From Sphaerobacter sp. (GTDB lineage: Bacteria; Chloroflexota; Chloroflexia; Thermomicrobiales; Thermomicrobiaceae): a stretch of 64,000 bases of DNA. A program made the translations under genes and the position numbers. The stretch spans positions 1-64,000 of the forward strand of contig JASBVL010000002.1 in assembly GCA_029961075.1 (NCBI GenBank), in the 5' to 3' direction. The stretch's first letter is position 1. Each line of letters starts with the position of its first letter. Below are positions 16,973-28,685 of this stretch, piece after piece. The notes beneath the pieces are model-generated. The model had not been told where the DNA came from. It ran no database searches and saw nothing but the letters and a program-made list of their open reading frames with translations.

Positions 16973-17358
16973 CAGCGTCCCCCCTGCTGCTGATCGATCT
17001 TGGACTGACATTCGATGCAATAGCGGGCGAACGGCAGGGCCTCGAGCCGCTCCGGGGCGATGGGCCGCCCGCATTCCTCGCAGTAGCCGTACTTGCCCCG
17101 GTCCATCTTCTCGAGCGCCAACAGGATGAGCGCTTGGCGATCAGCGAGTCGCTCCCGGACCGACAGCAGGCGCTCCTGCTCGAAGAGCACATCGGCTTCA
17201 TCTCCGGGATGATTGTCGACGCCGTGCGGGCTGTCATCGTCAGATTCACCGACCGAGCGGACCTGCTCGTCGATGCGCGCGAGCTCGCGCTTGGTCTCTT
17301 CCAGGTCGTGCGCCAGGCGCGCACGGATGGCCTCGATTTGATCCTGCGTCAGCACCAT
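16969..17358 (-). CDS. TraR/DksA-family zinc-finger protein
   Basis: 129 residues: an N-terminal antiparallel coiled coil (about 5-85) followed by a four-cysteine zinc finger, Cys93-Cys96 (CEEC) and Cys114-Cys117 (CIEC). DksA relatives insert the coiled coil into the RNA polymerase secondary channel, with acidic tip residues acting with ppGpp. GGAGGG lies 7 bases before the ATG at 17358; longer readings of the frame would pass through the promoter. It is first in the lspA-rluD-glycerate kinase operon, an arrangement also seen in other phyla. Confidence 0.88.
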   Translation of the reverse strand: MVLTQDQIEAIRARLAHDLEETKRELARIDEQVRSVGESDDDSPHGVDNHPGDEADVLFEQERLLSVRERLADRQALILLALEKMDRGKYGYCEECGRPIAPERLEALPFARYCIECQSKIDQQQGGRW

Positions 17359-17434
17359 ACCACACCCTCCCATCCCAAACCGCGGCTGCGCCGTGGCCAG
17401 CGATGGATTCCCCGCCCGGTGCGCCCGCACGTGT

Positions 17435-17443
17435 AGTGTAGCA
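17435..17443 (-). promoter_or_regulatory. extended -10 promoter of the dksA-like/lspA operon
   Basis: The minus strand reads TGC-TACACT (-10 at 17435-17440). No good -35 lies 16-18 bases upstream. The predicted start is near 17428, about 70 bases before the ATG. Confidence 0.5.
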
Positions 17444-17521
17444 TAGGCCGTTTTTCCGGACGGGACGCGCCGCCATCGCCTGGCATCAGCCCCTCGGTCC
17501 CGGCTAAGATTCCGCGCGGTT

Positions 17522-18715
17522 GTGAGCACGTCCGATGCCACAACGATGGGGGATGGAGCCGTGGAGCGAGCCGCGCTCAAGATCGTCATCGCCGGTGGCG
17601 GCACCGGCGGGCACGTCCAGCCCGCGATCGCCACGCTCGAGGTGCTGCGCCAGCGCGTGCCGGTCGAGCCGCTGTGGATCGGCTCGTCCGGCGGCGTCGA
17701 AGCGGAGGCCGCCGCGCGGGCCCAGATCCCCTTCCGGGCGATCCCAACCGGCAAGCTGCGCCGCTACGTATCGCTCCACACGCTGGTCGACGCCGTGCGC
17801 GTGCCCCTCGGCGTGCTCCAGGCGCTGCGCATCCTGCGGCGCGTCCGCCCCGACGTCGTGTTCGCCACCGGCGGGTTCGTCAGCGTCCCCACCGTCGTGG
17901 CCGCGCGGGTGCTGGGCATCCCCTGTCTCAGCCACGAGCAGACGGCCACCATCGGGCTGGCCAACCGGATCAACGCCCGCTTCTGCGACGTGCTGGCCCT
18001 GGCCTACGCGCGCCCGGCTGGCCCGCGCCCCGGCTGGCGCGCACGGGCCGTCGTGACCGGCAACCCGATCCGCGCGAGCCTGCTCGCCGGCTCCAGCCAG
18101 ACCATCGCCGAGGCATTCGGCCTCGACCCGGCGCTGCCCCTGGTCTACGTCACCGGCGGTGCGCTGGGCGCCCATGCGATCAACGAGGCGGTGCGGCTCG
18201 CCCTCCCACGCCTCGTGTCGATGGCGCAGGTGCTCCACCAATGCGGCCCGACCGCAGCCAACGGCGACTACCCGCGCCTGCTGGAGGCGCGCGCAGCGCT
18301 CGCGCCGGAGTTGCAGTCCCGCTACGTGGTGGTGGAGCGGGTCGGTGACGAGCTGCCGGGGGTCTACGCCGCCGCCACGGTGGTCGTCAGCCGTGCCGGC
18401 GCGGGCACCGTGGCCGAGCTGGCGACGCTCGGGAAACCGGCCATCCTGATCCCCCTGCCGGGCACGGGCGGCGACGAGCAGACGCGGAACGCCCGCGTCC
18501 TGGCCGACGACGGCGCCGCGACGCTGCTGCCGCAGGCCGAGCTGACGCCCGATCGGCTCGTCGCGGAGCTGCAGGGTCTGCTCCAGGACCCGGCGCGCCG
18601 CGCGGCGATGAGTGCGCGTGCGCGCGCCCACGGCCACGCCGCCGCCGCGGAGCGCCTCGCCGATGCGATCCTCTCCCTCGCCGGCCGGCCCGTCGCGGCG
18701 CCGGTGGGGCAGTGA
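17522..18715 (+). CDS. murG: MurG-like UDP-GlcNAc:undecaprenyl-PP-MurNAc-pentapeptide transferase
   Basis: 397 residues, GT28 fold. Visible are the lipid-acceptor loop GGGTGGHVQPAIA (25-37), the FATGGFVSVP block, HEQTATIGLANR, TGNPIR, and the UDP-binding SRAGAGTVAELATLGKPAILIPLPG with downstream Gln. It makes lipid II on the inner face of the membrane. The gene stands alone, not in a dcw cluster. A TAAGAT (17505-17510) ends 11 bases before the GTG at 17522, so the leader would be only a few bases and no Shine-Dalgarno is seen; an ATG at 17546 is the alternative start. Confidence 0.85.
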   Translation: MSTSDATTMGDGAVERAALKIVIAGGGTGGHVQPAIATLEVLRQRVPVEPLWIGSSGGVEAEAAARAQIPFRAIPTGKLRRYVSLHTLVDAVRVPLGVLQALRILRRVRPDVVFATGGFVSVPTVVAARVLGIPCLSHEQTATIGLANRINARFCDVLALAYARPAGPRPGWRARAVVTGNPIRASLLAGSSQTIAEAFGLDPALPLVYVTGGALGAHAINEAVRLALPRLVSMAQVLHQCGPTAANGDYPRLLEARAALAPELQSRYVVVERVGDELPGVYAAATVVVSRAGAGTVAELATLGKPAILIPLPGTGGDEQTRNARVLADDGAATLLPQAELTPDRLVAELQGLLQDPARRAAMSARARAHGHAAAAERLADAILSLAGRPVAAPVGQ

Positions 18716-18739
18716 GCGACCCGGGCGCCCCGGCCCACC

Positions 18740-18808
18740 ATGCACCACGCACGACGCCGTAGGCAACACGGAACACGCGTCACGGGTGACGCATGACGGC
18801 TGACGCCG
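18740..18808. repeat. partial copy of the composite intergenic repeat
   Basis: It holds the right-hand part of the family found at 26698, 31538 and 59105: GGCAACACGGAACACGCGTC followed by the module GCATGACGGCTGACGCCG (18791-18808). The same 18 bases recur at 59286-59303 with one difference. The copy lies between the convergent murG and radA stops. Confidence 0.6.
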
Positions 18809-18813
18809 TCGCC

Positions 18814-20184
<1,371 letters not shown>

Positions 20185-20230
20185 GCCCGCACTCCTGGCT
20201 CACGCACGCTGCCCGCGAACATCCGTTCGT

Positions 20231-20239
20231 ATTGTAGCA
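20231..20239 (-). promoter_or_regulatory. extended -10 promoter of radA
   Basis: The minus strand reads TGC-TACAAT (-10 at 20231-20236); no convincing -35. The predicted start is near 20224, leaving a 40-nt leader. Confidence 0.5.
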
Positions 20240-20293
20240 GACCTGCCCCCGCCGGGCTGCCGCGAGCCGGTCGCCCGCCGGCGGGCACGAACA

Positions 20294-20323
20294 AGCGCCA
20301 CCGGGGTTTCTCCCGGTGGCGCT
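20294..20323 (-). terminator. hairpin downstream of clpC
   Basis: A perfect 12-bp stem, AGCGCCACCGGG with CCCGGTGGCGCT, around a 6-base loop, 28 bases beyond the clpC stop. The leftward flank (TGTTCG) is only weakly T-rich, so termination may be partial or rho-assisted. Confidence 0.55.
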
Positions 20324-20350
20324 CGTCGTTCGATGCGGATCGGTGCGCGC

Positions 20351-22804
<2,454 letters not shown>

Positions 22805-22881
22805 CGTACTCTCCCACAGCCACTGGCCTGTGCGACCCAGCACTCGCCAACAACTTGCCGGGACGGTCAGTGATGGAACTT

Positions 22882-22926
22882 AATGAAACAGGGAGCCCCC
22901 GAACGCATGTTGCGTGCCTGGGGGCT
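22882..22926 (-). terminator. rho-independent terminator of rpsA
   Basis: Stem AGCCCCC (22894-22900) with GGGGGCT (22920-22926), extended inward by ACGCA/TGCGT, then leftward flank CCCTGTTTCATT with a T-run. It lies 80 bases beyond the rpsA stop and before the clpC leader. Confidence 0.65.
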
Positions 22927-23008
22927 TCACCGTTCGCCGGCACGCACCGACCCGATGTCGCCACGCACCGGCTCAATTCTGGATGTGCAGTGCTGGTGGG
23001 AGACCGGG

Positions 23009-24388
23009 CTACGAACCCGACTCCTCCTCACCATCGTCGGCCCGCGGGGTTTCCTCCGTGCTCTCTGCGCTCGTCACGACCGCTTCGGCTGGCTCCGGTG
23101 CTTTGCCGCCCTCGGGCTCGGAATCGGTGTCGTCCGGCTCGGCATCCACTTCGATCTCGCGGGCGAGCAGCTCGTGCTTCAGCGCCACTGCCTCAGCCCC
23201 CAGCGCCGCCGCGATCTCGTCGTCGGTTGCCTCCAGGGCCCGGCGCAGGCTTAGCCCCATTCGCCGCCGGGCCGGATCGATTCGGATAATTCGCAAGATC
23301 AGGTCCTGGCCCTCCGAGACCGCCTGCCTCGGATGCCCGATCCGCTGCTCCGACAGCTCGGAGACGTGGATCAGACCCTCAATCCCGTCCTCGATCCTGG
23401 CGAAGGCGCCGAAGTTCGCAAGCTGCGTGACCGTACCGATCACGAGCTGGCCAACTTCGTACTTCATCGCCACGCGGCTCCACGGCTCCGGCTGCGTGCG
23501 CTTGATGCTCAGCGCGATCTTCTTCTCCTCGGCATTGATGCCGAGAACGTAGACATCGACCTCCTGGCCGACCTTGAGCACCTCGCTCGGGTGCTTCACG
23601 CGGCTCCAGGACAGCTCCGACAGGTGGACCAGTCCATCGGCCCCACCGATGTCGACGAACGCGCCAAAATCGGTGATGCTCGTCACGCGCCCGCGGCGAG
23701 TCTCTCCCTCGGTGAGCTCCTCGATGAGGCGCTCCTTCATGACGTCGCGCCGCTCCTGGATCGCCTGCCGCTCCGACAGGATCAAGCGGTTGCGGTGGCG
23801 ATTGATCTCGATGATCTTGAGGGAGAGCTTCGACCCGATCAGGCGGGCCATGTCGGCCTGCTTGCTGCCGTCATCGCCCCCGCGGATCTCGGTCACCTGG
23901 GAGGCCGGGACGAAGCCGCGCACCCCATCCAGGTTGACCAGCAACCCGCCCTTGTTGTAGTTCGTCACCTCGGCTTCGATGATCTCGCCCGCCTCGTAGA
24001 TCTCCTGCAGCCGCCGCCAGCTCTTCTCCTGGCGCGCCCGGTCGATCGAGAGGACCGCCTGCCCTTCCTGGTTCTCGGCCTGCACCACGAACACAAGGAC
24101 GTGGTCGCCCACGGACAGAGCCGCCCGCTCCTCGTCGGTCAGCGTGGAGAACTCCCGAGCCGGGATGACGCCTTCCGACTTCGAGCCGATGTCGACCAGC
24201 AGCTCGTCCCGGTCGATGTGCATGATTTGCCCCTCGATCACGTCCCCGTAATTGAGAATACGGTAGTCGTGACTGGGGTCACTGAGTAACTGTTCCATGA
24301 GCGACCGCGACTCGTCGACTACCGCCTCGGTCACGGTGGCGGAAGTGCTCGAGGGCTGCACGCTCATGTCCTGCTCGATCTGATCCAT
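23009..24388 (-). CDS. rpsA: S1 RNA-binding domain protein, 30S ribosomal protein S1 homologue
   Basis: 459 residues with four consecutive S1 OB-fold domains (about 45-110, 125-200, 215-285, 300-370; each with patterns like GxVxxIxDFGAFVDIGGxxGLVHxSEL), then an acidic Glu/Asp-rich tail ending EEESGS. Four domains rather than six is usual outside Proteobacteria. It likely helps mRNA docking, which matters in a genome that seems to use weak or missing Shine-Dalgarno sites at some genes. The ATG at 24388 is preceded by AAGGAAGG; the longer frame would extend into the promoter region. Confidence 0.9.
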   Translation of the reverse strand: MDQIEQDMSVQPSSTSATVTEAVVDESRSLMEQLLSDPSHDYRILNYGDVIEGQIMHIDRDELLVDIGSKSEGVIPAREFSTLTDEERAALSVGDHVLVFVVQAENQEGQAVLSIDRARQEKSWRRLQEIYEAGEIIEAEVTNYNKGGLLVNLDGVRGFVPASQVTEIRGGDDGSKQADMARLIGSKLSLKIIEINRHRNRLILSERQAIQERRDVMKERLIEELTEGETRRGRVTSITDFGAFVDIGGADGLVHLSELSWSRVKHPSEVLKVGQEVDVYVLGINAEEKKIALSIKRTQPEPWSRVAMKYEVGQLVIGTVTQLANFGAFARIEDGIEGLIHVSELSEQRIGHPRQAVSEGQDLILRIIRIDPARRRMGLSLRRALEATDDEIAAALGAEAVALKHELLAREIEVDAEPDDTDSEPEGGKAPEPAEAVVTSAESTEETPRADDGEEESGS

Positions 24389-24474
24389 AGACCTTCCTTG
24401 TGTCGCAGATTTGCCGGCCCAACCAGAGGGTTCGGTCCGCGATCTGGATTGGGGGCGGCACGACGCTGTCAATC

Positions 24475-24503
24475 ATTATAGTATGCGGCCATACCCGGCG
24501 CAA
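24475..24503 (-). promoter_or_regulatory. rpsA promoter
   Basis: On the minus strand, TTGCGC (24498-24503), a 17-base spacer and perfect TATAAT (24475-24480). The predicted start is near 24468, about 80 nt upstream of the ATG. Confidence 0.7.
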
Positions 24504-24539
24504 GGCGACCAGCGCCCGCCTGTCACAGGTCCTGACGCG

Positions 24540-25631
24540 TCAAACCGCTCGCTGCGACTTGGTGACCGCCGCCAGCGCGGCCAGCGTCCGCTCCAGCTCC
24601 GGCTCATGCACCCAGCCCATGTGCCCGACGCGGATGATCGCGTCCTTGAGCGGCCCCTGCCCGGCCGCGATCTCGATCCCGAACTCGCGCCGCAGCCGCT
24701 CGACCACGTCCCGCACCGCCACGCCCTCGGGCGGCACGGCTGCCGTCACCGTGTCGGAGGCATACGCCGGGTCCGCGAAGAGCCGGTAGCCCAGCTCCTG
24801 TACGCCGCGCCGCACCAGCGCGCCCAGCCGCCGGTGGCGCGCGTAGACCGCCTCCAGGCCCTCCGCCTCCAGCATGTCACACGCCGCCTGCAGGGCATAG
24901 AGCAGCGTCAGCGGCGCCGTGGTCGGCGTGTTGCCCTCGGCCGCCGCCCGGCGCGCGGCGTCGAGATCCCAGAAGAACCGCGGATAGCTCGCCCGCGCGT
25001 ACGCCTCCCAGACGCGCGGCCCCAGCGCGAGGATCACCAGGCCCGGCGGGCACATCCACGCCTTCTGCGACCCGCTCAGGATCAGATCGACGCCCCAGGC
25101 GTCCATCTCGAGCGGCAGCGCCGCCACGGCGCTGACGCCGTCGACCAGCAGCAGGGCGCCATGCGCGCGCACCAGCGGGCCGATCTCCGCCAGGGGGTTG
25201 GCCACCCCGGTCGAGGTCTCGTTGTAGGTGTAGAGCACGGCCCGCGCGTCCGGGTGCCGCTCCAGCGCCGGGGCCACCACCTCGGCCGTCGCCGCCTGCC
25301 CCCACGCGACGGCCACCCGCTCCACCCGCAGGCCGAATCGTTCCGCCACGCGCGCAAACCGCTCGCCGAAGTCGCCCGCGACGATCGCCAGCACCGTGTC
25401 ACCCGGGCAGAGGGTATTGACGATCGCCGCCTCCCAGCCGGCCGAGCCGCTTCCCGGGAGGATCACGACGTCACCGTCGGTGCGATGGACCCGCCGCACC
25501 TGCTCCCGCAACGCACGGAAGAACGCGCGGAAGGCGCTCCCCCGGTGCGGGATCATGGCCCGCTGCATCGCCTGGCGCACGGCCGGCGGCAGCGGCGTCG
25601 GCCCCGGAATGCGTAGATTGGTCGCCTCCAC
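24540..25631 (-). CDS. class V aminotransferase (serine/alanine-glyoxylate aminotransferase-like)
   Basis: About 363 residues, fold-type I PLP enzyme. It begins NLRIPGPTPLPPAVRQAM, with the phosphate-binding GSGSAGWEAA, YNETSTGV, LLLVDGVSAV (Asp contacting PLP) and the Schiff-base lysine in SGSQKAWMCPPG. Family members transfer amino groups between serine/alanine and glyoxylate or act as phosphonate aminotransferases; the exact substrate is not determinable. The start is the GTG at 25631, 6 bases after GAGGGGG; GTGs at 25652 and 25655 are alternatives. It may link to the glycerate kinase through hydroxypyruvate metabolism, though that gene is distant. Confidence 0.85.
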   Translation of the reverse strand: MEATNLRIPGPTPLPPAVRQAMQRAMIPHRGSAFRAFFRALREQVRRVHRTDGDVVILPGSGSAGWEAAIVNTLCPGDTVLAIVAGDFGERFARVAERFGLRVERVAVAWGQAATAEVVAPALERHPDARAVLYTYNETSTGVANPLAEIGPLVRAHGALLLVDGVSAVAALPLEMDAWGVDLILSGSQKAWMCPPGLVILALGPRVWEAYARASYPRFFWDLDAARRAAAEGNTPTTAPLTLLYALQAACDMLEAEGLEAVYARHRRLGALVRRGVQELGYRLFADPAYASDTVTAAVPPEGVAVRDVVERLRREFGIEIAAGQGPLKDAIIRVGHMGWVHEPELERTLAALAAVTKSQRAV

Positions 25632-25824
25632 CAGCAGCCCCCTCTTCGTCACCACCCAGCGCGACGCGCGCCGCTCTGGATGCCCGAATGGTAGCCGATC
25701 CGCCGCGCGGCCGTCGTCTGCGCGACGGGTACCCACCGGGCTGGCCTCGCCCTGGCGCGGCCCCTGCGCAGGCGCGCGGTGACCGTTCACCGCTCGGCAC
25801 GAGGTAGCGACAGGGAGCACCACT

Positions 25825-26692
25825 ATGGGGGTCATCGGCGCCAGCATCCAGTCGATCCTGGGCGAAGCGTTCGCCCCCCAGCCCACCGACGGCCGCCAGC
25901 GCATCCTCGCCGCCTTCGAGGAACAGCCCGTCGCCCTCGAGCTCGACGCGGTCGAACTCTTCTTCGACGGGCTGTTCCTCTTCCCTGACCTGGTCGACGA
26001 GGCCCTCATGACCGCCATCGCCCGCCTCCAGCAGCGCCTGGCCGTGACGGTGACGGCGCACCTGCCCCTACCTGTGGGTCAACCTCAGCGCCGCCAACGA
26101 GCTCACCCGTGCGGCCAGCGTCGAGGCGATCGTCCGCGCCATCCGCGCCTGCGCCCCGCTCGACATCGCCAGCTTCGCGCTCCACGCCACCGGCCCGTTC
26201 GGCAACGAGGTGGCGCCCGGCGTCGGTGACCCCAAGCAGAGCCTGTGGCTCCAGTTGATGCTGGCCGGCATCGATCGCTCCTTCCGAGACCTCACGCGGG
26301 CGGTGCCCACGGCCCCGCTGGCGGTCGAGACGATGGAGGGGTTCCCGTTCGCCTGGCAGGCGGAGCTGGTGGCGGAGCACGACCTCGGCATCTGCTGCGA
26401 CGTGGGCCACCTGGTGGTGCGCGGCGACGACCCCGCCGGGTTCATCGAGGCATGGCTGCCCCGCATCCGTCAGATCCACCTGCACGGCGTCCGCGAGCAG
26501 TTCTTCAGCGGCAACATGCGGCGCCGGATCGACCACCGACCGCTGGGCGGCCCCGGTGAGCTGGTCGATGTCCCAGGCCTGCTCCGCCTGCTCGAGGCTC
26601 GGGGGTTCCGCGGGCCGGTCATCGTGGAGAGCCGGTCCCGCGCCGACCTGGCCCAGTCGGTCGCCGCGCTCCGCCGGGCGATGGGAGAGTGA
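25825..26692 (+). pseudogene. xylose-isomerase-like TIM-barrel protein, interrupted by a frameshift
   Basis: Two overlapping frames together encode one protein of about 288 residues. Frame 1 starts at the ATG at 25825 (GGGAG 9 bases upstream) and reads well to TVTAHLP; after a CCCC run at 26065-26068 the protein continues one base on as YLWVNLSAANELT and on to VIVESRSRAD. Removing one C restores the whole frame. The C-terminal half has the barrel motifs AVETMEG, ICCDVGHL and IHLHGVR expected of AP-endonuclease-2/sugar isomerase proteins, including metal ligands Glu, Asp/His and His. Real mutation or sequencing error cannot be told apart here. Confidence 0.75.
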
Positions 26693-26697
26693 GGGAC

Positions 26698-26847
26698 GTA
26701 CTCCGTGTTGCGTATTGCGTGCTCCGTCTTCTCCCCTCTCCCAAGAGCCTACCCTGAGCGCAGCCGAAGGGTGGGGAGAGGGGTCGGGGGAGGGAGGTCA
26801 CGGAGTACGAAGCACGGAACACGCAACACGCGTCACGCGCGACGCAT
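26698..26847. repeat. composite intergenic repeat, copy A
   Basis: Left arm with GTGTTGCGTATTGCGTGCTC, a core hairpin CCCCTCTCCC...GGGAGAGGGG interrupted by an insert CTACCCTGAGCGCAGCCG (itself followed by its partner AGGGT), and a right arm ACGGAACACGCAACACGCGT running inverted to the left arm. The right end overlaps the last codons of the leftward phosphodiesterase gene. Confidence 0.65.
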
Positions 26848-27384
26848 GGCTCCTCGCCAGTCGAAGAACCGGAGCTCCGGCTCGATCACGTCCGCAAAGC
26901 GGATGATCCCGTAGGAGAATCGCGGCTGCCAGCGCTTGGCAGTGGGCGAGCCCGGGTTGAAGAGGAGCGTGCCGTCGCGCCACTCGCAGAGCGGCTGGTG
27001 GCTGTGCCCAAAGATGGCGACGTCGACCCGGCCGACCAGCGTCCGCCCGGCCGCCTGGCGCGCGCTGAGGTGGTCCACGTCGTGCCCGTGCATCAGGCCC
27101 ACGGTGAAGCCGCCGAAGCGGAAGTAGCGGATGCGAGGCAGCCGCAGACGGAGCTCCGGCTCGTCGTTGTTCCCGATGACCGCCCGCACCGGAGCGATCG
27201 CCTCGAGGAGCGCCAGGGCGTGGGCGCTGGTCAGATCCCCGGCGTGGAGGATCAGGTCGACGCCGCGCAGGCCCTCCACCAGCGGCGCGGGCAGGGCGCG
27301 CCGCCGCGCCGTGATGTGGGTATCGGACACCACCCCAACGACGATCGGCGCGGCGAACGTCTCGAACTGGTCAGGCGCGGGCAA
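26833..27384 (-). CDS. YfcE/MJ0936-type metallophosphodiesterase
   Basis: 183 residues. All metal-binding motifs of the calcineurin-like phosphoesterase family are present: VVSDTHI, HAGDLTS, GNNDEPE, GLMHGHD and IFGHSHQP, then NPGSP. It hydrolyses phosphodiesters such as cyclic nucleotides or bis-pNPP in vitro; the natural substrate is unknown. The ATG at 27384 overlaps the end of the dapA-like gene by 14 bases, so it is the last gene of that operon. The final residues MRRA and stop lie in the intergenic repeat, so the repeat probably replaced the original C-terminus. Confidence 0.88.
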   Translation of the reverse strand: MPAPDQFETFAAPIVVGVVSDTHITARRRALPAPLVEGLRGVDLILHAGDLTSAHALALLEAIAPVRAVIGNNDEPELRLRLPRIRYFRFGGFTVGLMHGHDVDHLSARQAAGRTLVGRVDVAIFGHSHQPLCEWRDGTLLFNPGSPTAKRWQPRFSYGIIRFADVIEPELRFFDWRGAMRRA

Positions 27385-28273
27385 GGATGCCGGCTTCCTC
27401 CATGATCCGGCGCACCTCCGCCCGCTCCGCCTCGGTCAGAGGCAGCAGGGGCGGCCGGGGATCGCCGCCGTAGAGCCCGATCATGTCCATGGCCGCCTTC
27501 AGCCCGGCGATCCCGAAGCGCGTGGTCACCGCGGCGTTGGGGGCCAGGAGCCGGAACTGCATCGCGCGCGCCGCGCCGTGGTCGCCGTCCCGGACCGCGC
27601 GGACGATCGCCTGGCAGGCATCGGGCGCCACGTTGGCCAGGGCCAGGATGCCCCCGGTGGCACCCAAACAGAGGGCCGGGTAGAGGAAGTTGGCCGAGCC
27701 GGCCAGCACGGCGAAGTCGTCGGGGGTACGCGCCACCATCTCCGCCACCTTGGGCGCGTTGCCGCCGCTGTCCTTGATGCCCACGATGTTCGGATGCTGC
27801 GCGATCTCGACGACGGTGTCGACCGGCAGGTCCACGCCCGTATAGGCGGCCATGACGTAGACGATGACCGGGATCGGCGAGGCGTCGGCCACGGTGTGGA
27901 AGTGCCGCACATAGGCGGCGCGGTCGTACCGCGGCTTGTAGTAGTGTGGCGTCACCACCAGCGCGTAGGTTGCGCCCAGCTCCGCCGCCGCCTTGGTGAG
28001 CTCGATCGTCCCCCGCGTCGACTCGACCCCCGTCCCGGCGACGACCGGCTTGCGGCCGTTGATCGCCGTGACGCCCGCCTCGATCAGGCGCAGCTTCTCC
28101 TCGGTCGACAGGCTCACATACTCGCCGTTGGAGCCCATGATGACGATGCCGTCCAGCGACGAGGTGGCGTACCACTCCATGTTCGCGCGGAACCGATCCA
28201 GCGCGAGTTCGCCGTCCGGCCCAAACGTCGTCGCCACCGGTGCGAAGACACCTACCGGGTACGGTCGAGCCAT
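27371..28273 (-). CDS. dihydrodipicolinate synthase/N-acetylneuraminate lyase family aldolase
   Basis: 300 residues, class I pyruvate-dependent aldolase of the DapA superfamily. The Schiff-base lysine is in IVGIKDSGGN, with MGSNGEYVSLSTEEKLRL as the pyruvate-binding block and VIVYVMAAYTG carrying the family tyrosine. The LYN(V/I)P motif of true DapA is altered to VYVMAAY, which favours a 4-hydroxy-2-oxoglutarate aldolase or sugar-acid aldolase over lysine synthesis. The gene lies between the holin-like and phosphodiesterase genes with spacing 12 and overlap 14 bases. Confidence 0.85.
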   Translation of the reverse strand: MARPYPVGVFAPVATTFGPDGELALDRFRANMEWYATSSLDGIVIMGSNGEYVSLSTEEKLRLIEAGVTAINGRKPVVAGTGVESTRGTIELTKAAAELGATYALVVTPHYYKPRYDRAAYVRHFHTVADASPIPVIVYVMAAYTGVDLPVDTVVEIAQHPNIVGIKDSGGNAPKVAEMVARTPDDFAVLAGSANFLYPALCLGATGGILALANVAPDACQAIVRAVRDGDHGAARAMQFRLLAPNAAVTTRFGIAGLKAAMDMIGLYGGDPRPPLLPLTEAERAEVRRIMEEAGILARA

Positions 28274-28285
28274 GTCCGCCGCTCC

Positions 28286-28639
28286 TTATCGCTTGCCGTT
28301 CTCGCCCACCAGTCGCCAGATCAGGCCCGTCAGCAGGCTCTCGACGACCGTGCCGACCAGGGCGCCGACGAAGGAGAGGTGGATCCCGCCGCTGAGGCGC
28401 GCGGCCAGGTAGAAGACCGCGGCGTTCACCACGATGGCGAAGAGCCCGAAGGTCAAGCAGGTCACCGGGAACGCCACCAGGCGGAGGATCGGTCGCAGCA
28501 CGGCGTTCAGCACCACCAGGATCGCGGAGAAGATCACCACGGCGGTGGTGTCGGTGTAGCTGACGTGCTCCGGGAGCAACCGGGCCAGCCCCACCACGGC
28601 GAGGCCGTTCGCGACCAGATGCGCGATCAGTCGTGTCAT
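28286..28639 (-). CDS. phage-holin-family-4-like four-helix membrane protein (PF04020 type)
   Basis: 117 residues, four membrane helices, with the family pattern VVLNAVLRPILRLVAFPVTCLTFGLF (NxxLRPxL...PxxxLTxG) and a Phe/Asn-rich second half. It is widespread, non-phage in most genomes, and of unknown function. It lies 12 bases upstream of the dapA-like gene in the same operon. Confidence 0.85.
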   Translation of the reverse strand: MTRLIAHLVANGLAVVGLARLLPEHVSYTDTTAVVIFSAILVVLNAVLRPILRLVAFPVTCLTFGLFAIVVNAAVFYLAARLSGGIHLSFVGALVGTVVESLLTGLIWRLVGENGKR

Positions 28640-28685
28640 CCCCGATCCTTCCCGCGCGGGACCCTACCACGGGCGGCGGGCAGCG

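Noticed and set aside
22805-22860. CIRCE element before clpC
   Set aside because: Only a half-site GAGTGCT is seen; the partner TTAGCACTC at 9 bases is absent.
22976-23015. Possible tRNA around GGGCTACGAACCCG
   Set aside because: No cloverleaf or T-loop consensus; it is the end of the rpsA coding sequence.
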